Shown here in pieces: positions 14,359-20,637 of a stretch of 41,254 nt of DNA (positions are counted from its first letter, which is position 1; every line of letters starts with the position of its first letter). Made by a program: the position numbers and the translations under genes. The notes below the pieces were generated by a model, which had not been told where the DNA came from, did not search any database, and saw nothing but the letters and a program-made list of their open reading frames with translations. Source of the DNA: a virus; the IMG/VR virus record IMGVR_UViG_3300030012_001673, positions 1-41,254 of that record. One strand, given 5' to 3'.

Positions 14359-14552
14359 GCACCGATGAACCGATGACGTTCGAGGAGTTCGAGAAGGCGC
14401 TACGCTACGCAGACTGGCGCTATGAATACAGCGACGACCAGCGTGCATGGCGTAGCGGTATGAGGCAAATCGAGAAGCTACGCAACATGGCTACGGCGAT
14501 GGGCGGAGCATGGCAAGAAGCATTCGACGCCGCGTGGCAGCGTGCGAAATGA
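14355..14552 (+). CDS. Hypothetical 65-aa helical protein
   Basis: Starts at ATG 14355 behind AAGGAGG. The product is helical and rich in Trp, Tyr, Ala and Glu (MSTDEPMTFEEFEKALRYAD...). No family is recognised. It ends at TGA directly before the (AC)12 tract and is in the same frame as the endolysin that follows. Readthrough of that stop would fuse the two by a His/Thr linker. Confidence 0.55.
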   Translation: MSTDEPMTFEEFEKALRYADWRYEYSDDQRAWRSGMRQIEKLRNMATAMGGAWQEAFDAAWQRAK

Positions 14553-14577
14553 ACACACACACACACACACACACACA
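14553..14577 (+). repeat. (AC)12 microsatellite before the endolysin start
   Basis: Twelve AC units plus one A fill the whole gap between the stop of the 65-aa gene and the ATG of the endolysin; the last A is the A of that ATG. No Shine-Dalgarno sequence can fit within it. Such a tract can change length by strand slippage, which here would alter spacing but not reading frame, because a stop lies just upstream. Confidence 0.85.
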
Positions 14578-15023
14578 TGAGACGACAAATACTCGCAGCG
14601 ATTCTAGTGCTGGCACCCGCTGCCAGCGCACAATACGGATGGCGTGACGCGCTCGACGCGATACGTCAAGTCGAGACGGGCGGACGCCCGAACCAAGGAC
14701 GGGGTGCCAGGGGGGACAGCGGCAACGCGCTCGGCCCCTACCAGATCTGGCGTGCATACCACGCTGACGCTGCCGAGCGTAACCGCAGCCTGTCCAATTA
14801 CGCGCAGTGCTTAACAGATTTGGACTACTCCGAGCAGGTAATCCGCACATACATGCGGCGCTACTGCCGCTCGCAGGCGGCGCGGCTGGATGCAGGCACG
14901 GCTACGCTTGGAGATTGCGAGCGCATCGCACGATGCCACAACGGCGGGCCGAAGGGCTACCGCAAGAAAGCCACGCTTGGCTACTGGCACAAGGTGCAGC
15001 AGCATCTGAGGAGCAAGCCGTGA
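14577..15023 (+). CDS. Secreted lysozyme resembling invertebrate-type (destabilase) lysozymes, endolysin
   Basis: A 148-aa protein. Residues 1-18 form a signal peptide (MRRQILAAILVLAPAASA, cleavage after ASA). The mature part matches the layout of i-type lysozymes: QVETGG with catalytic-type E33, GDSG with D47, ALGPYQI, then C-terminal RCHNGGPKGY and TLGYWHKVQ. In characterised i-type lysozymes a Glu and an Asp about 12 residues apart are catalytic; here the gap is 14. Four Cys (78, 97, 114, 120) could form disulphides in the periplasm. It should cleave peptidoglycan at lysis and be exported by the host Sec system without needing a large holin hole. The next gene overlaps its stop. Confidence 0.75.
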   Translation: MRRQILAAILVLAPAASAQYGWRDALDAIRQVETGGRPNQGRGARGDSGNALGPYQIWRAYHADAAERNRSLSNYAQCLTDLDYSEQVIRTYMRRYCRSQAARLDAGTATLGDCERIARCHNGGPKGYRKKATLGYWHKVQQHLRSKP

Positions 15024-15106
15024 CGCAACGACGCGGCATCGACAAGTACGACCTTGGGGCGGCGCTGATTCTAATCGGCTTCGCGTTGCTCGCGCTCGTC
15101 GCGTGA
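15020..15106 (+). CDS. 28-aa membrane peptide, lysis partner candidate
   Basis: A GTG start overlaps the endolysin stop (GTGA). The peptide has a short charged head (VTQRRGIDKYD) and one hydrophobic helix (LGAALILIGFALLALVA) ending at the C-terminus. Its coupling to a secreted endolysin suggests a pinholin-like or regulatory lysis role, but tiny single-helix peptides are hard to assign. The GTG start has no strong separate ribosome site, so reinitiation is likely. Confidence 0.5.
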   Translation: MTQRRGIDKYDLGAALILIGFALLALVA

Positions 15107-15129
15107 GCTTCCCCCTTTTTACCTTGAAC

Positions 15130-15145
15130 CCGGCAACACTGCCGG
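15130..15145 (+). promoter_or_regulatory. Leader hairpin before the SSB-tail protein
   Basis: CCGGCA ACAC TGCCGG is a perfect 6-bp hairpin with a 4-base loop ending 15 bases before ATG 15161, immediately ahead of the GGTAGGA ribosome site. A CCCCCTTTTTA tract lies upstream. It repeats the hairpin-before-start pattern of this operon. Confidence 0.4.
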
Positions 15146-15160
15146 TAGGATTACTTGACT

Positions 15161-15694
15161 ATGGCAAAGGAATACACCGTCACGGCACGTGGCGAAGAGA
15201 TCACGTTCACCTCTAACTTCGAGACGCTCGACGAAGCGGCAGCCGAACTTGTTGCGCGAGGCAACCTCAGCAAGTTCGCACGGGAGCTTCTCGAAAAGCA
15301 CCACCGATACGGTCTGTCTGACAAGCAGGCTGCGTGGATACACAAGATGGCTAGCGAAGAGCCTCGCGAACAGCGCGAGCCGCTGGCTCTGGGCCTCACC
15401 AACATCGTCCGAATGTTGGAGGTCATGCCCGGTAAGGGCAAGCGCAAGCTCCAGATCGCTGACGGCATCGAGGTGTCTTTGAACGGTCCACGCTCAAAGA
15501 ACCCTGGACACGTCAGCATCACGGACGGCGGTCCCTACAAGGAGAACACCTACTACGGACGCATCGACGACGAAGGAACGGTCTACACGGGCCGCGACTT
15601 CACTGACCAAATCCAGCAGGCGCTGGTTTCATTCAACAACCAAGGACAGGAAGCAACCGATGACGATTTCACGGACGACACCATCCCATTCTGA
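15161..15694 (+). CDS. DNA-metabolism protein with SSB-like acidic tail
   Basis: A 177-aa protein starting MAKEYTVTARGEEI; an in-frame TTG two codons earlier is possible. Residues about 45-65 hold YGLSDKQAAWIHKMA, a segment seen in several phage proteins of unknown role. The C-terminus, DDDFTDDTIPF, closely matches the acidic tip of bacterial and phage single-stranded DNA-binding proteins, which recruits repair and replication partners. I cannot see a clear OB-fold by eye. It lies ahead of the exonuclease/annealase pair, supporting a role in recombination or replication. Confidence 0.55.
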   Translation: MAKEYTVTARGEEITFTSNFETLDEAAAELVARGNLSKFARELLEKHHRYGLSDKQAAWIHKMASEEPREQREPLALGLTNIVRMLEVMPGKGKRKLQIADGIEVSLNGPRSKNPGHVSITDGGPYKENTYYGRIDDEGTVYTGRDFTDQIQQALVSFNNQGQEATDDDFTDDTIPF

Positions 15695-15938
15695 GCTAAG
15701 GGAAAGGTCTGACGAGGTCCAAGCAATGCTCAAGAAACTTCTGCAACTCATAAGGAGATTCGCAGAGATCGCGACGACCAAGGTCGTCAACGGCGACGAG
15801 CCGTACGTCAGTAACATCTACGCGCTGCGCTCGGCCACCATTCTGGAGAGCCACATCGAGCAAGCGGTGCATCACATGAATGGCGTGGAGCTATTCATCA
15901 AAACGATTCAGCGATGGGAGAATGAAGATGCCAACTAA
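15660..15938 (+). CDS. Hypothetical 92-aa helical protein
   Basis: ATG 15660 overlaps the previous gene by 35 bases. ATG 15726 (MLKKLLQLIRRF...) behind GACGAGG is a shorter alternative. The product is helical, with hydrophobic heptads, suggesting a small oligomeric helical protein. No family is recognised. It is followed directly by a 28-aa Cys-rich microprotein whose ATG lies inside its last codons. Confidence 0.5.
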   Translation: MTISRTTPSHSELRERSDEVQAMLKKLLQLIRRFAEIATTKVVNGDEPYVSNIYALRSATILESHIEQAVHHMNGVELFIKTIQRWENEDAN

Positions 15939-16014
15939 CGATGCCGGCAAATGCACCGGCCCCATTTGTTACTGCGAAGAATGCTTCAATCGGGAGGAAC
16001 ACGATGCCAACTAA
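15928..16014 (+). CDS. 28-aa Cys-rich microprotein (possible zinc knuckle)
   Basis: The frame starts at ATG 15928 inside the end of the preceding gene and ends at TAA 16012-16014, inside the start of the exonuclease gene. The peptide holds CTGPICYCEEC, giving C-x4-C-x-C-x2-C, a compact metal-binding pattern. The start and end both use the sequence GATGCCAACTAA: it begins MPTN, and the exonuclease begins MPTK from the same string. Nested coupling on both sides supports translation. Confidence 0.42.
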   Translation: MPTNDAGKCTGPICYCEECFNREEHDAN

Positions 16015-16807
16015 AGCAGAACGTCCGTCTGAGGGCGGTCACTGGTATGACCGCAACGGTAACCAGATAGGTTTGATCGAGCGTGCAAGCGGCAAGGGTA
16101 TGCGAAAGCCCACGCTACGCGACGCCCGCGCTCACAACTGGGGGTGTGGGGTGACTAGTGTGATTGGTTGCGCCGCAGCGCCTGGGCTGACACGCTGGAA
16201 GCAAGAGCAAGCGGCTATCGCTGCCATCCATACTGCCAGAACAAACGGAGATACAAACAGCACGTGGCTATCTCGCGTTCTTGAGAAGGCCGGAGATACA
16301 GCGAAGAAGGCTGCCGAAGAGGGCACTAGCATTCACGCTGCGATCGAACAGCACTATCGAGGCGAGGAGTTCGACAAGTTCTATCGCGCACACGTTCTGT
16401 GCGTGGCTGACCTGATCGAAGAGCATTGCCCTACGGCCACCACGTTGCACCCTTGGCTCGCAGAGGAGGGGCTAGCCCACCCGTGGGGATACGGCACGAA
16501 AGCCGACCTCCACAGCGAGGCTTGGGTGCTCGACTTCAAGACGCGAGACGGTGGTCAAGATGTCTTCGACAACCTGAAGACATACGAGAGCCATTGGATG
16601 CAGCTTGCTGCGACCCGGCAAGCCGTGGACCTGAAGACGCCCACCTCTCACAAGAAAGACTGCGCGATCGTCTACATCAGCAGGACGCATCCTGGTGTGT
16701 GCTCTTTCGTGCAAGTTAAAGAGGAAGACCTTGAGCGTGGGCTTGCCATGTTCAAGGCGTGCCTTGACCTGTGGCAAGCGAAACAACGACACAAGCCGGA
16801 GTGGTAA
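16004..16807 (+). CDS. PD-(D/E)XK exonuclease (RecB/Cas4-like), recombination nuclease
   Basis: A 267-aa protein. ATG 16004 was chosen because it follows CGGGAGGAA. The motifs of the RecB-type nuclease family are visible in order: GTSIHAAIE (H111), an acidic EEG (154-156), GTKADL (D168), VLDFKT (D177, K179) and HWMQLAAT (Q200). These form the metal-dependent active site. Such nucleases chew one strand of a duplex end and work with the annealing protein encoded next door, forming a phage recombination pair. The first 100 residues are a helical domain without known motif. Confidence 0.82.
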   Translation: MPTKAERPSEGGHWYDRNGNQIGLIERASGKGMRKPTLRDARAHNWGCGVTSVIGCAAAPGLTRWKQEQAAIAAIHTARTNGDTNSTWLSRVLEKAGDTAKKAAEEGTSIHAAIEQHYRGEEFDKFYRAHVLCVADLIEEHCPTATTLHPWLAEEGLAHPWGYGTKADLHSEAWVLDFKTRDGGQDVFDNLKTYESHWMQLAATRQAVDLKTPTSHKKDCAIVYISRTHPGVCSFVQVKEEDLERGLAMFKACLDLWQAKQRHKPEW

Positions 16808-16813
16808 CACAAC

Positions 16814-17431
16814 ATGACCTACCCAAAACTAGATGATGTCGTCAAGGCTGACGACGTAAGCAAGAAGGGCGGTGGCAACTTCGCTGCCGACTACGTGAAC
16901 TGGGCGCGGATCGCTGCCTACCTGCGCGAGCACGCGCCGGGATGGCAACCGTATGCCAAGCCTGTGCTGGAAGACGGCAGTATCGCTCACCGTGCGCCGG
17001 ATGGTTCGTGCTACCTGCTGATCGGGTTCATCGGACCCGAAGGTGAGGCCACGCAACTGATCCCGCACGCGGTGATGGATCACCGCATGAACGCCAAGCA
17101 GCAGCCCGACGCACGCGACATCAGCGACGCCTTCGTGCGTGGCATGTGCAAGGCAGCGGCGTTGCTGTTCGGTCTGGGCTGGAAGCTCTGGAGCAAGGAC
17201 GACCCGATGGAACGGGAAGCCCCGGCCCCGAAGCCCAAGCCTAAGCCTGCGCTCGAAGCGTTCCCGCTCAAGGAGCACGCGCTCTCTGCGCTGGAGAACG
17301 TGAAGGACATGCCATCCTTCAAGGCGTGGGGTGCTCGCGTAAAGGCGAGCCAGATCACAGGTGACGACCTGACAGAGTTACGCGAAGCAGGTCAAGAGCA
17401 CATGGCAAAGATCAAGGAGGCGAGCGCATGA
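16814..17431 (+). CDS. Single-strand annealing protein (DUF1071/Rad52-like)
   Basis: A 205-aa protein with YVNWARIAAYLREHAPGWQ (about 27-45) and DISDAFVRGMCKAAALLFGLGWKLW (about 102-126), the hallmarks of the DUF1071 (PF06378) annealing proteins related to Rad52. It should coat single-stranded DNA and pair complementary strands. The core is followed by a Pro/Lys linker (APAPKPKPKP) and a helical C-terminal tail. It lies 6 bases after the exonuclease gene, so the two probably act together. It overlaps the next gene by 4 bases. Confidence 0.82.
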   Translation: MTYPKLDDVVKADDVSKKGGGNFAADYVNWARIAAYLREHAPGWQPYAKPVLEDGSIAHRAPDGSCYLLIGFIGPEGEATQLIPHAVMDHRMNAKQQPDARDISDAFVRGMCKAAALLFGLGWKLWSKDDPMEREAPAPKPKPKPALEAFPLKEHALSALENVKDMPSFKAWGARVKASQITGDDLTELREAGQEHMAKIKEASA

Positions 17432-17835
17432 GCGCACGCGACGAGGTGCTTGAGTGTGCAGGTGCAGTCATCTCTGCATGGCGAGAGACCCTGCTGGATT
17501 CTGTCCCCGCTGGCCTAGAGGAATCTATCGTAGACCTCAGGGCAGCGGTGGAGCGGATGAATCAACAAGCCTACGCAAGAGCGAGCGATCCGAAGACAAG
17601 TCATCAAGGACCGTGTTCGTATCGCATGAACCAAAGCAGAAGCGATGTCCTCAAGACACTCAAACTGCGACCGCTTACAGATCTTGAGCTTGTGCAAGCC
17701 ATGAGCGATAAGATGTCGGCGAGCGGTGCGAGGTCTAGACGTGCAGAGTTAGTCCGCATGGGCCTTGTGAAGAACAGCGGCACACGTCGTCGCTGCTCTT
17801 CTGGTAGGCTTCACTCTGTCTGGGAGGTAGTATGA
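17428..17835 (+). CDS. Hypothetical 135-aa protein, winged-helix-like C-terminus
   Basis: ATG 17428 overlaps the annealing protein stop (ATGA). The C-terminal 70 residues (RSDVLKTLKLRPLTDLEL and a basic S-G-R segment leading to SVWEVV) resemble a winged helix, as found in small phage regulators. The N-terminal half is a helical region. It may bind DNA, but this is a fold guess from the helix-strand pattern. Confidence 0.55.
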   Translation: MSARDEVLECAGAVISAWRETLLDSVPAGLEESIVDLRAAVERMNQQAYARASDPKTSHQGPCSYRMNQSRSDVLKTLKLRPLTDLELVQAMSDKMSASGARSRRAELVRMGLVKNSGTRRRCSSGRLHSVWEVV

Positions 17836-17889
17836 TTTATTACCCTGATGCCTCTCACGTAGAAGACTTCGCATTCTTCCCCATCAACG

Positions 17890-18156
17890 ATGTCCAGCAA
17901 ACGACCTCCGAAATACAGGATCTATGTAACGCCCACTCGATTCTGCGAGAAGGGTCACGACACACACGTTGTTGGCATCGATTACAATGGACACTGCAAT
18001 GCTTGCTTGGGCAAGAAGTCCCCGTCAGCGGAACAGGATCGGCAGAGAGCGGAAGACCTGTTGAAGCTGACAACTAAACTGGAGCACTGCATGCCATGGG
18101 AAAGAAGAGACATACTGATGGAAATACGAGCCGTGAAGAGGGGATCTACGGGCTGA
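17890..18156 (+). CDS. 88-aa zinc-ribbon-like protein
   Basis: The product has a basic start (MSSKRPPKYRIYV) and FCEKGH followed 14 residues later by CNAC, a likely C-x2/3-H...C-x2-C metal site, then a charged helical tail. ATG 17890 is not next to the previous stop. Another frame starts with an ATGA overlap at 17832 and encodes about 20 plausible residues before running into this gene in a different frame. A frameshift or an overlapping short gene is possible. The stop overlaps the next ATG (TGATG). Confidence 0.55.
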   Translation: MSSKRPPKYRIYVTPTRFCEKGHDTHVVGIDYNGHCNACLGKKSPSAEQDRQRAEDLLKLTTKLEHCMPWERRDILMEIRAVKRGSTG

Positions 18157-18338
18157 TGCAAGCAGCCGGGTTCACGTCTATCGAGCAACTAGCCGATCAC
18201 TCTGGAGTGAGTGTTCGGACGATCTTCAACTGCCAGTACGGACTTCACACGCCGAACAAGAGCACCATCAAACTCCTTGCTCTGTCTTTGAAGGCTGATC
18301 AGGGAGACGTTGAAGATCTTCTAACTGAGCCAGAATGA
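18156..18338 (+). CDS. Cro/XRE-type helix-turn-helix regulator
   Basis: A 60-aa protein (MQAAGFTSIEQLADHSGVSV...) with a clear XRE helix-turn-helix: SIEQLADHSGVSVRTI followed by the third helix region TIKLLALSLKA. ATG 18156 was chosen because it overlaps the previous stop (TGATG) and gives the normal length of a Cro-like repressor; an upstream ATG at 18096 is less likely. It probably controls early transcription. Candidate operators are the palindromes at 9788-9822. Its 3' end overlaps the end of the gene on the opposite strand by 71 bases. Confidence 0.72.
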   Translation: MQAAGFTSIEQLADHSGVSVRTIFNCQYGLHTPNKSTIKLLALSLKADQGDVEDLLTEPE

Positions 18339-18663
18339 TCGGCTCTCGCCGAAGGGTCCACAGCTTACGCTTGCCCTTCGGCCCTCTCTGAGACCACGAC
18401 CAGATCTCGAAGCGTGCTGGTGATTCCAGCCAGAGCTTCAGTCGTGGCTCTGCTATCGACTTCTTGCGGCGAGCCGCATGGCCGGAACCGGACGTTGCTT
18501 GCACCGCTAGCGGTCCTTGTTCGAGGTCGTCGATGACGATCATGTCGATGCAGCCGAACAGATCCTGCCGGATCTTTGCCCACTGGTTCCACTTCTCTAC
18601 GACCCCTGCGGTCCATCCGTTCTTGCGGCAATACTGAAGAGATCTTTGAGTGGGGCTAGACAT
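18268..18663 (-). CDS. SPTQR-type PD-(D/E)XK nuclease-like protein, reverse strand
   Basis: A 131-aa protein starting MSSPTQRSLQYCRKNGWTAG. It includes VVEKWNQWAKIRQDLFGCIDMIVI and LAVQATSGSGH, a pattern common in phage and bacterial proteins of the PD-(D/E)XK fold: the acidic residues in DLFGCID and the Q of AVQ take the place of the usual catalytic set. Function is not known to me; a resolvase or nuclease is plausible. It lies on the - strand within a + strand operon and overlaps the regulator tail to tail. ATG 18708, 15 codons upstream, is an alternative start. Confidence 0.65.
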   Translation of the reverse strand: MSSPTQRSLQYCRKNGWTAGVVEKWNQWAKIRQDLFGCIDMIVIDDLEQGPLAVQATSGSGHAARRKKSIAEPRLKLWLESPARFEIWSWSQRGPKGKRKLWTLRREPIILAQLEDLQRLPDQPSKTEQGV

Positions 18664-18752
18664 GGCTGGTTGTTCTTGATAATTATCGTGAGGTTCAGTA
18701 ATTGGCATTACGAGCGAGAGGGATCCGTTGTCATAACCGGGTCTTGATGATG

Positions 18753-18800
18753 GTGGCGGTCAGTGGTTTTTGGGGTTGCTTTCCTTCCACTGGCCGCCAC
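18753..18800. terminator. 14-bp inverted repeat upstream of the initiator gene
   Basis: GTGGCGGTCAGTGG (18753-18766) pairs with CCACTGGCCGCCAC (18787-18800), with one G-U-type position and a 20-base T-rich loop. TACTTTT follows on the + strand. It could end + strand transcripts from the recombination operon before the replication genes, or form part of a control region shared with the divergent - strand gene. The stem is strong, but the T-run is short. Confidence 0.5.
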
Positions 18801-18964
18801 TACTTTTAGCATTCCTGGGGCCGAGACTTTGTAGTGCGCGTTGCGGTTGGTCAGAGATTGCGACTGCGCCTCACTCCCTACTTCTTCCCCCTATCGCCCT
18901 AGCAGGCGAGACAAAGTTTCGGCCCCTTTTCCTTTGCATGGCAATACATGTACGGTTACGTGTA

Positions 18965-19747
18965 ATGCTTATGGAAATGCAAACAAAGCTGCTTGGCAAG
19001 CAACTTCAGCTTTCACCGCTGTGGAGTGACCACGTTTCGGTGCCCGCTCGCTGGCTCTTCATCTGCCTTCTTCTGGAGACCGATGATCAAGGTGAGATCG
19101 TCGTAGACGAGGACTACCGAGTCTGCTCAGAGATCTCAGGGCTAGGAATCCAGTCAGTGCAGAAGGCGTTGACCGAACTTGAGAAGGCGAAGATGATTAC
19201 GGCGTTTGACGACGACACGGTCATCGTGCATCGCCCAAACATGTATCGGCATCGTCGAACCAAGAGGCAGGTGATGAACGCCGAATACGTCAGGCGTCAC
19301 CGTGACCGTAAGCGTAACGGTCAACTTACTGAAAGCGTACATCCCCCCCAGACCCCCCCTAGTGATAGTACTACTAGTACTACTAGTACTAGTACAGTAC
19401 AGAAGGACTCTGGAAGCACGACCGTTGAGCCATCCTCCAAGGATGAGAAGCCCAAGAAGACCGACAAGCAGATCCGCGAGGAGACTGGGTTCAACGAGTT
19501 CTGGGATGCCTACGGCAAGAAGACCAGCACCAAGACAGCCCTCACCGCCTGGAAGAACCTGACCAAACGGGACCGTGAGGCTGCCATGGGGGCCGTCGCT
19601 GCCTACGTAGCGGCCACCCCCGACGTGCGCTTCCGCAAGAATCCATCCACCTGGATCCACCAGCGATGCTGGGAGGATGAGTTGGTGGCACCCCAGAAAG
19701 CCCCGCCTCGGGAGCATATCCATGAGGCTGGCGAGATTGACTTCTAA
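18965..19747 (+). CDS. Lambda O-like replication initiator
   Basis: About 260 aa. The start is uncertain: ATGs at 18965, 18971 and 18977 lie close together and none has a clear ribosome site. The N-terminal half is a winged-helix-type domain (LGKQLQLSPLWSDH..., then AAK..E-like segments) of phage replication initiators. The middle is a Ser/Thr and Pro linker encoded by a repetitive DNA tract (19340-19402). The C-terminal part, FWDAYGKKTSTKTALTAW and RFRKNPSTWIHQRCWEDE, is typical of helicase-loader-recruiting tails. It should bind the origin and recruit the loader encoded next. The inverted repeat upstream may control it. Confidence 0.7.
   Translation: MLMEMQTKLLGKQLQLSPLWSDHVSVPARWLFICLLLETDDQGEIVVDEDYRVCSEISGLGIQSVQKALTELEKAKMITAFDDDTVIVHRPNMYRHRRTKRQVMNAEYVRRHRDRKRNGQLTESVHPPQTPPSDSTTSTTSTSTVQKDSGSTTVEPSSKDEKPKKTDKQIREETGFNEFWDAYGKKTSTKTALTAWKNLTKRDREAAMGAVAAYVAATPDVRFRKNPSTWIHQRCWEDELVAPQKAPPREHIHEAGEIDF
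19367..19402 (+). repeat. AGTACT-type tandem repeats inside the initiator gene, candidate origin
   Basis: Two AGTACTACT units are followed by AGTACT, AGTAC and AGTAC, giving overlapping self-complementary ACTAGT/AGTACT motifs. Two C7 runs precede it at 19342-19360. In phage lambda the origin lies within the initiator gene between its two domains, and this tract occupies the same place. The repeats also encode a simple Ser/Thr linker, so they may only reflect a low-complexity protein. Confidence 0.4.
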
Positions 19748-19748
19748 G

Positions 19749-19783
19749 GGCACTTGTCTCTCCAGGGTGTCTGGGGAGGTGCC
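19749..19783 (+). promoter_or_regulatory. Long two-part hairpin before the DnaC-like gene
   Basis: An outer GGCAC/GTGCC pair encloses an 8-bp stem CTCTCCAG / CTGGGGAG (one T-G pair) with a 5-base loop. It begins 2 bases after the initiator stop and ends about 40 bases before the ATG of the loader gene. It may set the ratio of initiator to loader by attenuation or RNA processing. There is no T-run after the stem. Confidence 0.5.
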
Positions 19784-19824
19784 AAGCATTTCAGTGGCTT
19801 ACAGAGGAAGGGAGGGCCGTTAGA

Positions 19825-20637
19825 ATGGAAGAGAGCGACAAGGCTGAATACATGAACGCATGGCGGGTGGTCGAGTCGGGGCTGAAGAAGTGCCCCGAGC
19901 ACGGCAACTACGAGTCCGATCTGATGGCTCACCGGCACCCACGGTGCCAAGCCTTCTGGACGAAGTGCCCGCGCTGCAACGAAGAGATCGAGAAGGAGGA
20001 GAAGGAACTACAAGCCCGCTACAACGCATGGCTTACCGACGATGACACCGTGAAGTCGCAGGTCAACGAGCTTCTGCTGGTCCAGGCCGGGGTGCCGCCT
20101 CGATACTTCGATGCAACCCTGGAGAACTGGCGCGACACAGATCCAGCGATGAAGAAGATCGGAGACAAACTTCGCCAGTATCTGGAGGATTTCGAGATCG
20201 CGCTGGAGAGGGGCTCCAGCCTCATCTTCATCGGCAACCCAGGCACCGGCAAGACCTTCGCCGCGTGCTCGATCGTCAACAACCTGATCCTGAAGAGGGG
20301 TCACAGCGCCTGCTACGTCACGGCCAACGAGTTCCTGACCCGGCTGCGAAACTGCTACGGCAGCGGAGCTACCGAGATGGAGAGCGAAGTGTTCGATGCC
20401 TACACCGCTCCCAGCCTGCTGGTCGTGGACGAAGTCGGGCGACACAAGGAAAGCAAGCACGCCGCAGACAGCCTGTTCGCCCTCTTCGACAGCCGCTACC
20501 GAGAGGTCAGGCCCACCATCCTGGTGTCGAACATGACCAAGGATGAGTTCGTGGAATACCTAGGGGAAGCCATGATCTCAAGACTGAGACAGGACGGGCA
20601 GATGCTGGGATTCTACTGGGAGGATCAGCGCAAATGA
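19825..20637 (+). CDS. DnaC-like helicase loader (AAA+ ATPase)
   Basis: A 270-aa protein with an N-terminal Cys/His cluster (C23, C41, C48, C51; CPRC) that may bind zinc, then an AAA+ core: Walker A GNPGTGKT (137-144), Walker B LLVVDE (198-203), and a sensor-type ILVSNMTKDEF followed by the arginine-finger-like SRLRQDG. This is the DnaC/IstB-type loader architecture. It should load the host DnaB helicase at the origin bound by the preceding initiator. A GGAAGGGAGGG lies before the ATG. The stop overlaps the next start (ATGA). Confidence 0.85.
   Translation: MEESDKAEYMNAWRVVESGLKKCPEHGNYESDLMAHRHPRCQAFWTKCPRCNEEIEKEEKELQARYNAWLTDDDTVKSQVNELLLVQAGVPPRYFDATLENWRDTDPAMKKIGDKLRQYLEDFEIALERGSSLIFIGNPGTGKTFAACSIVNNLILKRGHSACYVTANEFLTRLRNCYGSGATEMESEVFDAYTAPSLLVVDEVGRHKESKHAADSLFALFDSRYREVRPTILVSNMTKDEFVEYLGEAMISRLRQDGQMLGFYWEDQRK

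Noticed and set aside
17832-18077. 81-codon frame as a full gene
   Set aside because: Only the first 20 or so residues look plausible; the rest is an off-frame reading of the zinc-ribbon gene.
19154-19789. 211-codon frame on the - strand
   Set aside because: Opposite the initiator gene; low-complexity and Leu/Gly-rich, no domain.
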